Shown here piece after piece: positions 1 through 11,225 of a DNA stretch of 64,000 bases. The notes under the pieces are model-generated. The model did no database searches and was not told where the DNA came from. It saw nothing but the letters and a program-made list of their open reading frames with translations. The stretch's first letter is position 1; every line of letters begins with the position of its first letter. Source of the stretch: Aquilaria yunnanensis (taxonomy: Eukaryota; Streptophyta; Magnoliopsida; Malvales; Thymelaeaceae); contig CM077597.1 in NCBI GenBank assembly GCA_039654915.1, forward strand, positions 62,772,001-62,836,000. Direction: 5' to 3'. The position numbers and the translations under genes are program-made.

Positions 1-977
1 CTTCACTTCCTCACCAATTTGCTTCCTAAGTTTGGCCAGCTCTTCGATAGTCTTGCACTTTAGCTCATTAAACTTGAAGGCCATGTCAACAAGGGCCCCC
101 TTCACCTTGTCCAAACTCTCCTCTACTTTGTTCTGGGTCTCCATCATCTTCATGATGAAATCTCTAAAGTACCTAGAGATGAAAAAAAATTACCCTAAAA
201 GTATAAAAGGGGAGAAAGATCATCGGTGGTAAAAAGCCAAGCAAACAAAGCTCATAGTTAAGAGAACCAAGGGATAAAAAGAATGACATTCGTGGAGTAG
301 TCTCTTAGTGCCATCGTGATGCACTCCTTACTCGGGCGGTCCTTCATAAGTTCCTGAAAGGTGGCATTGGTGGTCACCCCTCAATAAAACAATGGGATCA
401 TCTTCTTGAATTCATCATGATCAAAGAGGGACATATCTTCACTCACATCCCAGATAGGCCGCCTCAAGATTGCCTTCTTCGGCAGGCACACATTCCTCGT
501 GGCACTACAGGCTTCATGCTTAGCCATCCACTCAGGTGTTGAAGTCTCCGCTAGGTGGTCACAAATAAGGTTGTTCATTACTTTAGTTCCTAACCAATCT
601 TTAATCTAGTCATAGGCCGAAAAAAAACTAAGAGAGGTGGGAGTTGAGGTAACAGAACCTTGGGGAGGAACCTCGGCTTGCTTGGAAGTACCTTTGGTGT
701 TTGAGATCTCAACAGCGTCCTCAACCACCACCTTGAGCACTTTGGCCTTTTTCTTCTCTCTCTACTTCACGACTGCTTGAGCAGCTAGGGCTTCCTCAGT
801 CACCACTCCCACTAGAGCCACAACGGTGCATGGACTTGGAAGAGGGGTTGAAATCTCCCTTTTGAGCTCTTCTTGCTGGGCAGCCCTCGAGTCTTCTAGA
901 AGATGGATCATAGTGTTTCAGGGGGCCCTTTCCTTGGGAGCAACTTTTGAGGTAGGAATGTTGGTTGAAGAGGACAT
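1..977 (-). pseudogene. Broken, diverged relative of the Tat antisense accessory gene (exons 2-4 equivalent)
   Basis: Read on the minus strand from an ATG at 977. The frame starts MSSSTN, meets stops near 920 and 760, then passes through an E/P-rich linker into a segment (about 575-300) that aligns with exon 3 of the accessory genes further right. It shares a W-x2-K/E-H start, a P-x-W block, an EDMSLF motif (EDMNLF elsewhere) and a GVTTNATF-like stretch. After a probable intron ending near 185, positions 180-1 give a heptad-rich coiled-coil segment containing MKMMETQNKVEESL, like exon 4. The first exon, with the PF04195-like domain, is not visible upstream. Homology is by pattern and exon order and is far more diverged than among copies A-E. 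It could be a remnant of an older Tat relative or a host gene derived from one. Confidence 0.55.
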
Positions 978-985
978 GACATGAG

Positions 986-2639
986 TGTCATGCCCAATCC
1001 TATGCCTTAGAACCCCAAGAAACATGGTGAAAGTAACACATAATACTATCAAGTAAAGAGCATGGAATAAGTTTCCTAACTGTCTTGCAAACACTTAGAC
1101 ACTTGGGCATAGTACTTCTGTGCTACTAGGACACATAGGAGGTCTATCACTAGTATACTGGTGCACAACGGAAGTCTACCAGGGCTCATCCTAGACACAG
1201 GCAAGACATACAGGCATGCACCTAAAACACAAAAGGTAGAGTACCGGGGAGCACTTGGACACTGCCAGGACATGAGGGCATGCACCGAGGACACATACCG
1301 GTACATAACTTGTTATTCAATCAAGTTTTCATGCTCATCTGAAACAAACTAAGTACCTAGATGGATTCATGCTTAAAGACATCGCAAATATCATTCATCA
1401 ATGCATGGCAACCAAATCCACATATCAAGTTTTGAAATCAAGCTTTTACATGTACACGGGCACACATTCAAGTCTAGCTAAGCCTACCATTGGCCAACCT
1501 AGTGCACATAACACCCAAAAACACATGCACATATACAAGTGCACATAATTACACCCATCCAAATTCCTACACTTCCTAAGCATCCTAAGACATGTTCACA
1601 CTCCACAAAACTTCAAGAGCCTGTATGCAATGGATGCCACACATTAGCTTTCTATTCAAGTAACACATAACACTTAGAATATTGAGTGAAACATAGCACG
1701 TAGAATATTGAGCGAAACACAACATTAGCACATTATCTTACCAAAAACCTGAAAGAGCACACACTAAACTTAGCTTCCTTACTTCTCAACCAAACCTTTG
1801 CCTGAAACATAAAAAAGTAAAGCACGAGTATATAACTCGGTAAGGAACTCCATATGGCCCCCAAGACCTAAACATAAGTTAAGTTCTACACTTAACCAAA
1901 ACCGTATTCCAAGCTTCTATAAACAAACATGACAACACAAGACAACACAAGCATATGCATGGTAATATAAGCAATCCTATGGGGGTTAGCATGCATAACC
2001 AAGCAAAAAAGCACACAACTCACACACCGCAACACCAACTTGTAAGCATAGACTACAGGGCCTAGTAAGCATACTTCAAAATGCCATAATCAATTCAATT
2101 AACCTTCTATATGAACCTACAAAAAATACAAGAGCTCACAAACCTTAGAATTGAGTTGGCCTACTCAATTCTAGGTCCTAATGCTTTTCATATCATAGCT
2201 AATTAGCAATATAACATAATTACCAAAGCAATTTTAGCCCCTATAGCCTTTTAGGATCCTTTGGCTTAATTACCATCACCTAAGTGCCTATAATTCACTA
2301 AAACTACATAGTCCAACCATGGGAGCTTAGTGAATTAATGAAGTCCCTACCTCCTCTTATCAATTTAGTTTCCCAAAGCTCAAAAGCTTTGAATGTGCTC
2401 TTCTTTAACTCTTCATAGTTAGAAATGGCTTTCCTAGCTCCTTTGGGATATGAATTCACCAACATCACTAAGTTTCCTCCTTAATTGGCTTTGGATTGTA
2501 CTTGAAAGCTTCAAAGATACCATGAACATGCCAAGAACAACTTCATGAGCTTAGCCGACCCTTCAACAATGATGGAAAGGCCAGGCGAAGGTGGTAATAG
2601 TGAATGGAAGTATGTGTGCATCTAGGTGGAGACAAATGG
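986..2639. other. AT-rich spacer, possible old LTR remnant
   Basis: No coding frame of substance. The left edge begins TGTCATGCCC, resembling the inverted end of chromovirus LTRs (which end GTGTGACA), so this may be the 3' end of a minus-strand LTR. I could not find a convincing opposite end or target-site duplication. Confidence 0.3.
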
Positions 2640-4400
2640 CACTAAAATGGCTTGCATTGTTCACCCCACTCAAACTTCTGATCTTTCCTTGTCAATTGAC
2701 TTAATGGGCTGCTATTATAGAGAATTTAGGTACAAATCTCCTGTAATAGCTTGCAACCCCTAGGAAGTCTCTTATTTCCTTTACATTTTGAGGTTGCTTC
2801 CACCCCAAGACAGCTTTAATCTTCTTATGATCAATAGCCAAACCATGGTCATTGATCACATGTCCATGGAATCCAACTTCTTTAGCCCAGAATTGGCACT
2901 TACTTAGCTTGCCATATAACTTGTGCTCCTTTAGCAAGCCTAGTACCAATCTTAAATGCTCCTTATGGGATTCCTCATCCCTTGCGCAAACCAGTATATC
3001 ATCTATAAACACCATTACAAAGTGGTCCAAGTATGCCTTGGACACTCTCTACATAAGGCCCATGAACAAGGCTAAGGCATTAGTGAGCGCAAACAACATC
3101 ACTATGTACTCAAAGTGGCCATCTTTAATTTTGAATGTTGTTTTAGGTATGTCCTCATCCTCGACTCTTAGCTAGATGTTTCTAGATCTGAGGTCTATCT
3201 TGGAGAATACCCTAGCTCCCTTCAACTGATCAAACAGGTCCTTTATCATTGGGACGGGGTATTTGTTCTTGATGGTTAGTGCATTAAGTTTCTTGTAGTC
3301 AAAGCACAACCTGAGGGTTCTATCCTTCTTCTTCAAAAAAAGTACATGTGCCCCTTAAGGGGATGTACTTGGCCTTATGAAAGCCTTTTCTAGCAGCACA
3401 TCTAATTGTTTTCTTAGCTTAACCATTTCAAGAATTACCATCCTGTAGGGAGCAATAGACATAGGTACTGTTCTTGGCACCAGTCTAGCTTCAAATTCAA
3501 CTTCTCTTGTAAGAAAGAGTCCTGGTAGGTCTGTGGGGAACACTTAGCAAACTTCTACATTATGGGATTCCTACCTAGTTCACTGGTTATCTCATTCCCA
3601 TTCAATCCCATGTATTCACCCTCAACTACAATGGGTTTATGTTCTACCACCTTTAGACACCTCTCGGGTGATAACTCATGTGAACCACCCACAACATGTG
3701 GCTTACATCCAGGCATGCAAAGTTTCTTGGAATGGCAGTCTATAATTACCCTATTGTCACTAAGCCAATTCAAACCTAGTATGATATCATAGCCATTACT
3801 GTCCAAGACTATTGAGTCAACCTTATGCTCTAGTTCACCAAGTCTAAGTATGCAATCCTTCACTACATGGCATGTGAACATAATCCCATTTCTAGTAGTT
3901 CTAACTAGGTACATTTCATTCATAGTGCATACCTCAAGATTCATAGCTTTAACAAGCCTAAAAGATATCACAGACAAAGATGCACCAGTATCAAATAAAA
4001 CTTATACTTCAAAACCATTAAATGAAATGGCACCTTTCAGTGCATTCTTATTCAGCCTAGGTTGGCCTAACCCTTCATCTTCAGATTTTGGTTCTTTGGC
4101 TTCCTGGGTCCTCCTTAAGGTCTCCAACTGTAACACTCTTCCAGGAGCCTGATTGTGCCTTTTCTTGTGTATTTCTTTAATGAAGATACATTCTACATCC
4201 TTATGGGCAGTTGCCCATGTGACCATTTGTTGCCAAACCTTCCCATCAACCTCTGCTCCACTTTCTTAATGGGGCAATCTCTTACCCAGTGATCCTGGGC
4301 TCCACATTTTAGGCAACCCTTGGTCAACCTAATGTGGCCCCTCATGGGCCTACCTAGGAAGCCTATGGGAACTTGTCCCATACTTGCCACAATTGGCTAA
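2640..4400 (-). pseudogene. Decayed chromovirus-type Ty3/gypsy gag (zinc knuckle), protease and RT
   Basis: Minus strand, running from 4400 down to 2640. A CCHC knuckle lies at about 4315-4270 (CLKCGAQDHWVRDC), followed by an aspartic protease with FDTGAS at about 4000-3980, a stop a few codons before it, and a downstream YDIILGLNWL flap-like motif near 3785. Reverse transcriptase follows from 3543: [17 protein letters not shown], then FIDDILV, the equivalent of the F/YxDD box, at about 3010. The conserved KFEWGEQC at about 2670 is reached only after a frameshift near 2705. There are several stops (near 3355, 3170 and 3055). RNase H and integrase are missing downstream. In plant elements this protein set belongs to the chromovirus (Del/Tekay or CRM) branch, not to the Tat branch found further right. 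Confidence 0.85.
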
Positions 4401-5379
4401 ATGATTACATATGCGCTAGTTAAAACCTTTATGCTTCTAGTTGTTTAATCCTACCATGCAAATACGCATGAGCAATGCTTTGACTTAAAACAAGAGTTAT
4501 AAAATATAAACATAAAACATAAAAAATTGCCTTGGCCTTTCATTAAGATCCAAGTTTAAAGCAGTCAAAGCATAAAAAGTACCTTTGGAATTAACTTCAC
4601 ATAATCAACCATGTTCAAGAATCCAAATGATAGTAGACTATGCTCACACCCAAGAGTCACTCTAGAGTAGACTACTCAAACATGAACATTGGAGGCAAAC
4701 TAGTGTATGAAAACTATACACTAAAATATACTACCGAGATCCACAGCTAAGCTTCCACCTTAGAGAAAACTCCCATTAGCAAGCTTTAAAGCTCTCTCTT
4801 GTGCTTCACTAGCCTTTGTAGCCAAAAGATGACTATAGTTAGTACCATAACTTAACCAACAAGCAACCCACACACTAGAATCACAAAGATTCGAGTAACC
4901 AAATACCTGTCCAAAAGCTTGGTCCAACAACCCTTAATGCTTGCTAGCTCAAGGACGTCCAAAACTACACAAAAAAAGTTAAGGGAGTAAGAATAAAAGA
5001 TTCTCAGTAAAGAGTCTTCAACCTACAAGAAAAATCTTGAGGACTCCACATATACAAGGATATAAAACATACTATGCGCTTGCAGCCTGAGGCTTTAATA
5101 TATGCATATATCTAAGTCCCTTGGGACCCCTCCTCATTGCAGTCCTCACATGGGCATCATTCCGTGCTTTTCATACCTGGCCACTAATTCGCTCCTAGCA
5201 AGCCTTAGCTTACTGACGTAGTCAAGTAGCCTTACCTTTGTTGTTGTGCAGGTGAACATGGTGGATGCTCCTTGCTTGCTTTGTAAGAAATCCACTAGGT
5301 GTACTACACCTCCACATAGTGCCTCAGGTCCTTAGACTTGACTAGATCACTTGTGTACTAAGCCTCCACCCATTAAACC

Positions 5380-7963
5380 TGTTACCACCACACAAAAATG
5401 GGAGAATTACAAGTATGGCATAATGGTAAAAAAGGCATCATATTAGTGTCAGGGATAAAAGGTATAATGAACACCTCCTTAAAAGTGTTCCAAGTTGGCA
5501 ACTTGGCCCCCAAGAAAAGCCCTAAGGATTGCTTGTTTGCCAAGCAACCTATGTACTTTTTTGTAAAATTTTGGAAATTCGGGTACTGAATTACAAAACT
5601 TTCACAAAAGAGCTTTGGAGAGTTATGTGAAGGATATGAATGGTATGAAAGTGCTATTGGAGGACCAAATTGCTCATGGAAGACAAGTTTGGACAAAGGA
5701 AACACTAAAGGCATTAAGGACCTAAATGTTATAGTGTAAACCTTAAGGTGTTCAAGCTTTTGACTTAAGGCAACGGGTGGAATTGTAGGATTATCCCACC
5801 ATGAGGGAGGTAGCCAAGGCTTTATAAATGGGTCAAAAATGTTGGGCACATGTATACCAATGAGTTTAAGATAAAGAAACCATGCTTAAGTCAAAGTGTG
5901 AGATTGTGGAATTATCCCACCATGGAGGAGGCCGCAAAGGATTGATAAATGGGTCAAAAATGTTGGGCACATGTGTACCAATGAGTTTTTGAAAAATAAA
6001 CCATAATTAATGGGAAATAAAATGGCATAAAGCAAGGTTAAGCATGTTTAAGTGTGTTATGTGCCCTTAAGCTCATTTAAGGCCATTTGGGTGGCCAATT
6101 CACTTATCTCTCTCTCATTTTTTTGCCTCCCCCAGCCCAAGAACATAGCCACACTTCCTCTATAGCCACCACACCTTCAAACTTGCAATTGATTAAAATT
6201 AAAGGCAAAAGGAAGCAATTGGAAGCAAACTAGAGCTATTGGTTAGATACTTCAAGGATCAAGCTTGAAATTTGGCCTACCTACTTTGGTAAGGGTTTTC
6301 TTGCTCTCATGGGTTGTTTTATGTATTTTCAAGCAAGCATGGAGCTAGGGCTAAGCATGGAAGAGAGCCATGAGCTTGATAAACCAAGCTTAGTGAGGCG
6401 AGTGCACTTATTGAAGGTTTTGCGACCTAGTGTGAAGTGCTTAATGATGGCAGTGAAATTAGGGTTTCTAGAGCACAAAGTTAGAAATAACTAGTGTTAA
6501 AATTATCCTATGATCAAGCATTAGCTTGAGGAGGGCTGCCATAGGGATTTGGTTATGTTTATTATGCGTTTTATGGACTAATCTATGGTTATTATTGCTG
6601 CCGCATTGCATGTGTTTGTTGGTTGTGAATGGCTACTACATTTGTTTGTTATATCTTGCATATATGTATTGTGGTGTTTTTGTTTTAGTGTCTTTGGATT
6701 CAGGTTTGATGATGGGCACATTGCCTGTTGAATCCAAGTGTTACCCCTACTAAGTTTCTCAATGAAACTTACTGCCCTCAATTCTGTCATTTTAGGTCTA
6801 ACTGAAAGATCACATTCAAACTGACCTTTTTGGTTTGATTTTTGATCTAAAATTTTAGTCACTTAAATTTCCATATGTCTAGTTGGGATCTAAAAATTTT
6901 TTTCATTTAAGGAGCACATTTGGTATTTTTAATGGTGGTACTTATTGTGTTATGCAGCAGCTATCTAGCATCCTATTCTGGAGTCCATTGTGTCTCAGGC
7001 ATTCCTATAATTTAGGGTATGTTTTTAGCTGAGTTAAGAGTATTATGTAGTGCATGTAAGATTTTCATGTTTTGTATGTAAAATGAGACAAGTATGTGAA
7101 CATTTGAGTAATGTTTTGGCTATGTAAGTGATGTGGTGCAAAGCTGCCTAAGTGTGAATGATGCGCTGCTTACTTGTAAATTTTGTTTTAGCCACATATG
7201 GTTGTTAAATTCAAGGTAATGTATTTCATATGTGTAATGGACATATATGGTATAACTTTGGAGGGTTTTCCCTTGTGAATGAAGTGTTTGTACACTTATG
7301 AAATTTTGTATGGGCAAAATGGTCATAAAGTGACCAGAATTTTGACTCTGCACTTAAAGTTCTATATCTCCTTGTGTAGAAAGAATATTGTTATGAAATA
7401 TTGACCACAACTAGAAAACTTCTAGGGGTTGAACTGGGATTCAGAATTTCTGAATTTGGAGCCCTATAGCCAGAGATATGACGTTGTAAATTTGGCTAAG
7501 TTACTGTTCATTTAGTCTGAATTTTGTGACCAACTTAAAAAATCCATAACTTGGTCCATAGGTGGGCTATTGATGTAAGAAAAAATTCCTTGATTTTATC
7601 TAAGTCTCTAATTGATAATGGAGCAAATAATATTGGGGTTAAATGGCTAAAATGATACAATTTATTACTGGAAGTTACCAGTGCAGTGGCTGGTCACTAG
7701 AACTTAACAAGATTGCCTAATGTGTGGTAGCCAAGATTAAGACTTGTGCTAGTGTTTTCCTTTTTTCTGCCATGGTGTGCATGAATTGTGAGTATGTGTA
7801 TGATGGTTGGACCAATATTCATGTGTTTACAAAGTGCCCAAGAGGGCCACTTGGGTATGCACACTAAGGGTAGCGTTCTAATGGCCTACAGAACATTACC
7901 AATCCTGGGAATCTAAATTCAGAATTTTGGCACCATAATTGGAGTACCTTGGAGTGGTAATGA
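5380..7963 (+). repeat. Family X LTR (left copy)
   Basis: Starts TGTTACCACC and is homologous along its whole length, in inverted orientation, to 11226-13712, with anchors at 5398/13696, 6309/12895, 6770/12430, 7560/11645 and 7905/11285. Both copies carry AGTTTCTCAATGAAACT, a perfect 6-bp hairpin, just before a 'TTACTSCCCTCAA' block that resembles the 3' part of chromovirus LTRs. The right end is degraded (GTGGTAATGA where GGTAACA would be expected). No matching duplication was found (AAACC on the left). The only long frames, such as the 155-codon one at 5382-5849 on the minus strand, are not conserved in the other copy. Confidence 0.7.
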
Positions 7964-9448
7964 TCATGGTTGGACTCATTTATTATGTTCCTTAGAACCT
8001 TTCTAGGTGCAGGTTTCACCTTGCAACCTCTTGGCTAACTCTAGGGCTATGTCACCAAGGGGACTAAACGCCTATCCTAAGCTAGTGACAATTAGTTGTG
8101 ATCCTTTGTAAACTAGTTTTCTTGCTTATGGTGGAAGTAACCATAAAACTCTATAAAACTCAAGACAACTCATAGGTCTTGGAGGAGTTTAGGAAGACTC
8201 AAAATACCCCCAAAATCCTTAGATCCTGAAGTACCTTAGGAACCCCCTTAGGCCTCCCCTTGAAACACTAAGCAAAACTTGAAATTTCAACCACCATGCT
8301 TGTGACGATGCGTCGACAACTGTGGTGAAGCATCGCCATACTTGTCAACATGTTGCCAATTTTCATGGTAATGGTGATTCATCACAAGTACTAGCGATGA
8401 TTGGTGACACATCACCAGTACCTACGACAGCCCAGAAAATTCTAGTTTTGCTGCTATGAACTTTAAAGGCTTACCAAGCATATCAAATGTGCTTGGATGT
8501 TCTTCAAACTTCACACACATGTAGTACATATTGTATAGATCACAAAAAACTATTACAAGTCAATCTATGATGCATTTAAACATCATTCCATACCTCACAA
8601 ACCTCGTAGTCCACCAGGATCAAACTAATCCACTAACTAACGTTATTGCCAAAACTACTTGAATTCATCAAGCAGACTCAAACCAATAGCATCAAATAAG
8701 CTTGAAAACATAACTCCCTTACCTCGTCTTCAACCCACAAGCAAGAATCAACCCACTCTTCTACCAAAAACCAAGTTCTTCAAAGTTTACCTAAGTTCCA
8801 AGCAAACAAAGGCACAAAACACCAAAATACTAACTTTTAAACAAAACCCAAGCATCTACTCACTTCCTAAATAAGAAACAACCAAGAAATCTCAAGTTAC
8901 CTCACATCAAAATAGGGAAAGGCTAAAAACAAGGTTCTAAGCCTCAAAAACTTGAAATTCTACTTGGAACAAGCTCCCTTTGGCATAAACACCCTTGGGG
9001 GCTTTCATTTTCACCAAAATCTATTGGTTTTGAACTTGGATTCATGAAGAAATCAAAGGGTGGAGGGTGAACTCGGGTTTGTAAAGGAAATGACAGCCAC
9101 CTCCACCTTTACCAATTTTTTATACCCATTTTAAATCCAAGCGACCAAAGGATTTAAAAAGTTGCAAAATGCCCCATTCTTTAAGTAACCATAGTCAACT
9201 TTGGTCAAATCTTGTTTAGTTGAGGCTAAACTTGGGTTAAGAGTAAAATTTAGGTTTTCAAAATACATTTTTAACGCTCAAGACCCAACCCAAGATTTCT
9301 TGGATACAAAATAATCATTTTGCCCCATAGCCTAATTTGGTGCCTTAAAGTTCTCAAAACTTAGTAAACTTTGCTAAACTAACCTATTCTTGCTATGTGA
9401 ACTTGAATTAAGGTTCCAAATTAGGTTTCCACTAGGGGAGCCATAACA
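7964..9448 (-). other. Continuation of the minus-strand chromovirus LTR; no gene
   Basis: Non-coding. 8290-8430 is dense in short hairpins (GGTGACACATCACC, GTGATTCATCAC, CGATGCGTCG). Similar hairpin-rich text is seen in the plus-strand chromovirus LTR at 14060-14100 and 15530-15650. Confidence 0.4.
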
Positions 9449-9449
9449 C

Positions 9450-10360
9450 AACGTTTAGAATGGCTTTCGGCCATGATACTTGCCACAGATTCTGCACTAA
9501 GGTCCATAGTAGCTTTGTCTCTTTTCCTTTCTAGCCTTCTCCCTAGCCTCAGGAACCAACACCTCATGTTGGCCTCTTTTTTTGGAACTCTTCTACATGC
9601 TACTTGCTTCACCAGGGCCACTCACAACTTGACCCCTAAACTCTTGCTCAAAGGCCATAACCCTTTACACCATTTGATAGTACTTTTGGTCTCCGATAAC
9701 ACTGAGTATCTGCCTAAGTTTAAGCCGAAGTCCTCTAAGAAATATTTTAGTCTTCAGTACCTCTTAACCTTTATATTGAAGAGCTTAACTCATACTCCAA
9801 AGCTGAGAGTTCTCCTTGGTCAAGGAGGTCAAACTCTACCTACTTCTAATCCTTCAAGGCCTAACTAATGTGTTACTGCTGGAAAACTTGCAGAAACTCT
9901 ACCCATCTCATAGCCCTTCTCCTTGAGGCTAACCTCCTATCATTCTTGCTACTATAATTCCTTTGCATAGCTCTCCACCATAATTCTACATTCCCTGCAA
10001 TTTAAATATGGCAAGCAGGACCTTTTGAGAAAAGGAAACCTCCATTCTCTCAAAAATCTTCTTAACCTGGTTAATCTAGAACTCTACTTCTTCTGGATCA
10101 TATCCTCTTCTGACAACTGAAGGTTTCATAGAAAGAAACCCCTCCTGTTGGCCTTCCCTTAAGCCTATACTTTTTGGCATTACAACCTTTTCTTGGCCAT
10201 CCCTGTCTCTGGCATAAAATTAGGCTACTTATCCCTTGGATGGCTAGCCCAGCCCTCCTCTTGGACTTTAGCCTCTCTTTCCATGTTTTGGCTCTCCATC
10301 CTACATATTGCAACAAGTAATTCCAGCATATGCTCAATATTCATAAGTTTACTTATGTTA
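9450..10360 (-). pseudogene. Decayed chromovirus gag, N-terminal part
   Basis: Minus strand. GYDPEEVEF (stop) INQVKKIFERM at 10110-10040 and, after a frameshift near 9985, GNVELWWRAMQR are the classic plant chromovirus gag core, which normally reads 'EAExWIxQMEKIF' and 'AxxWWxx'. Towards 9450 the frame becomes the K/R-rich region that precedes the zinc knuckle (LERKRDKATMD at about 9520). There are several stops and at least one frameshift. The zinc-knuckle half of the same or a sister gag sits at 4193-4400, so an LTR insertion probably split this gene. Confidence 0.65.
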
Positions 10361-10370
10361 ATGTGGGAAC

Positions 10371-10668
10371 TGTAGGGTTCTAGGAGGCAAACAAGCACAG
10401 TGGAAGATAACCGAAACCCTCCAGGAACCAAGTGAATAGGTAAATTGGGTGTTTGAAAAATGTATAACTAGTCAGCTAAGATCTTCCACCAACTATTGAG
10501 TCGAATCACAAACTTGAATAGTTGATATGTTCAAGCTCTCTATAGCATCCACATGAGCATCTTGGGATCACCATGCCTTCGCCACATGCTGGCAAATGCA
10601 TTCCCTTTGCACCCACAGTGCTATCTTGCATCCTCTAGGGGATGGCAAGAGAAGAGTGCAACTGTAAC
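10371..10668 (+). repeat. Truncated, degraded family Y LTR fragment
   Basis: TGTAGGGTTCTAGGAGGC onwards aligns base by base, with many substitutions, to the first about 300 bp of the family Y LTR at 14110 (shared 'ccgaaaccctccagga', 'gagtcgaatcacaaa', 'atgcattyc'). It stops at the start of the following chromovirus LTR. Confidence 0.7.
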
Positions 10669-11225
10669 TGTTACAGCCCTTCTGGTATCAGACCAATGAC
10701 AGTTAGGTAAGACTTGGTTATGAAGAAAGAAATCCCTTATTAAATATTTATTACGCACTTTAAGCAAGTGGAAGGGGATAAAAAGGTTCCTAGAGCACAA
10801 ATGGCACCTAAGTGTCACCAGGGGCAAAATGGTCATTTTGTGTTATGAAGTGATACGATTGGTTTAAAAGCTCAAAGTAATCCATTTGGACCTAAGTGAC
10901 AAGAAACTCAAGTGGTGGATAAAGTTGGCTAAGTTACTGGCACTATTTGGAAATGGGCTTTTTTTGCAAAGTTAAAGAAGTTGGAGGTGCCATGGAGGGG
11001 GAGTTCGCATTTAAATCATTTTGGTTGGCTTGAATGCCACTATTCATCACCTTCTATACCTCAAAATGTAGCTTTCTCTTCCCCTACAAATTTCATGCCC
11101 AAATCTCATTCTTTCCTTCAATTCTTGGTGACATTGGAAGCCCAATAGAGTACCCAAGTGAAAGCGAGCTTAGTCTTGATTAGTTTTGGTGAATTGAGCT
11201 TTGGAAGGATGTTTCTGGTTCTTGG

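Larger units (their letters stand above)
4401..9448 (-). repeat. Chromovirus-like LTR (minus), interrupted by a family X LTR
   Basis: Non-coding. Its minus strand contains the block TTTACTGAGAATC...TTCTTACTCCCTTAA (about 5030-4975), which matches position for position the block at 17020-17070 on the plus strand. It also carries repeated 'cttagtacacc'-type units at 5220-5379 that recur in inverted orientation at 16500-16760. It separates the two halves of a minus-strand chromovirus gag (4193-4400 and 9450-10360), as an inserted solo LTR would. Subtracting the family X insertion leaves about 2.5 kb. The ends are approximate, and no target-site duplication was recognised. Confidence 0.5.

Noticed and set aside
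5382..5849. 155-codon minus-strand frame
   Set aside because: Lies wholly in the family X LTR; the other copy at 13240-13700 does not keep the frame and no known domain is visible.
10683..10692. TGGTATCAGA as a tRNA-iMet primer-binding site
   Set aside because: It sits about 14 bp inside the start of a plus chromovirus LTR, with no LTR end just before it and no gag after it. Likely coincidence.
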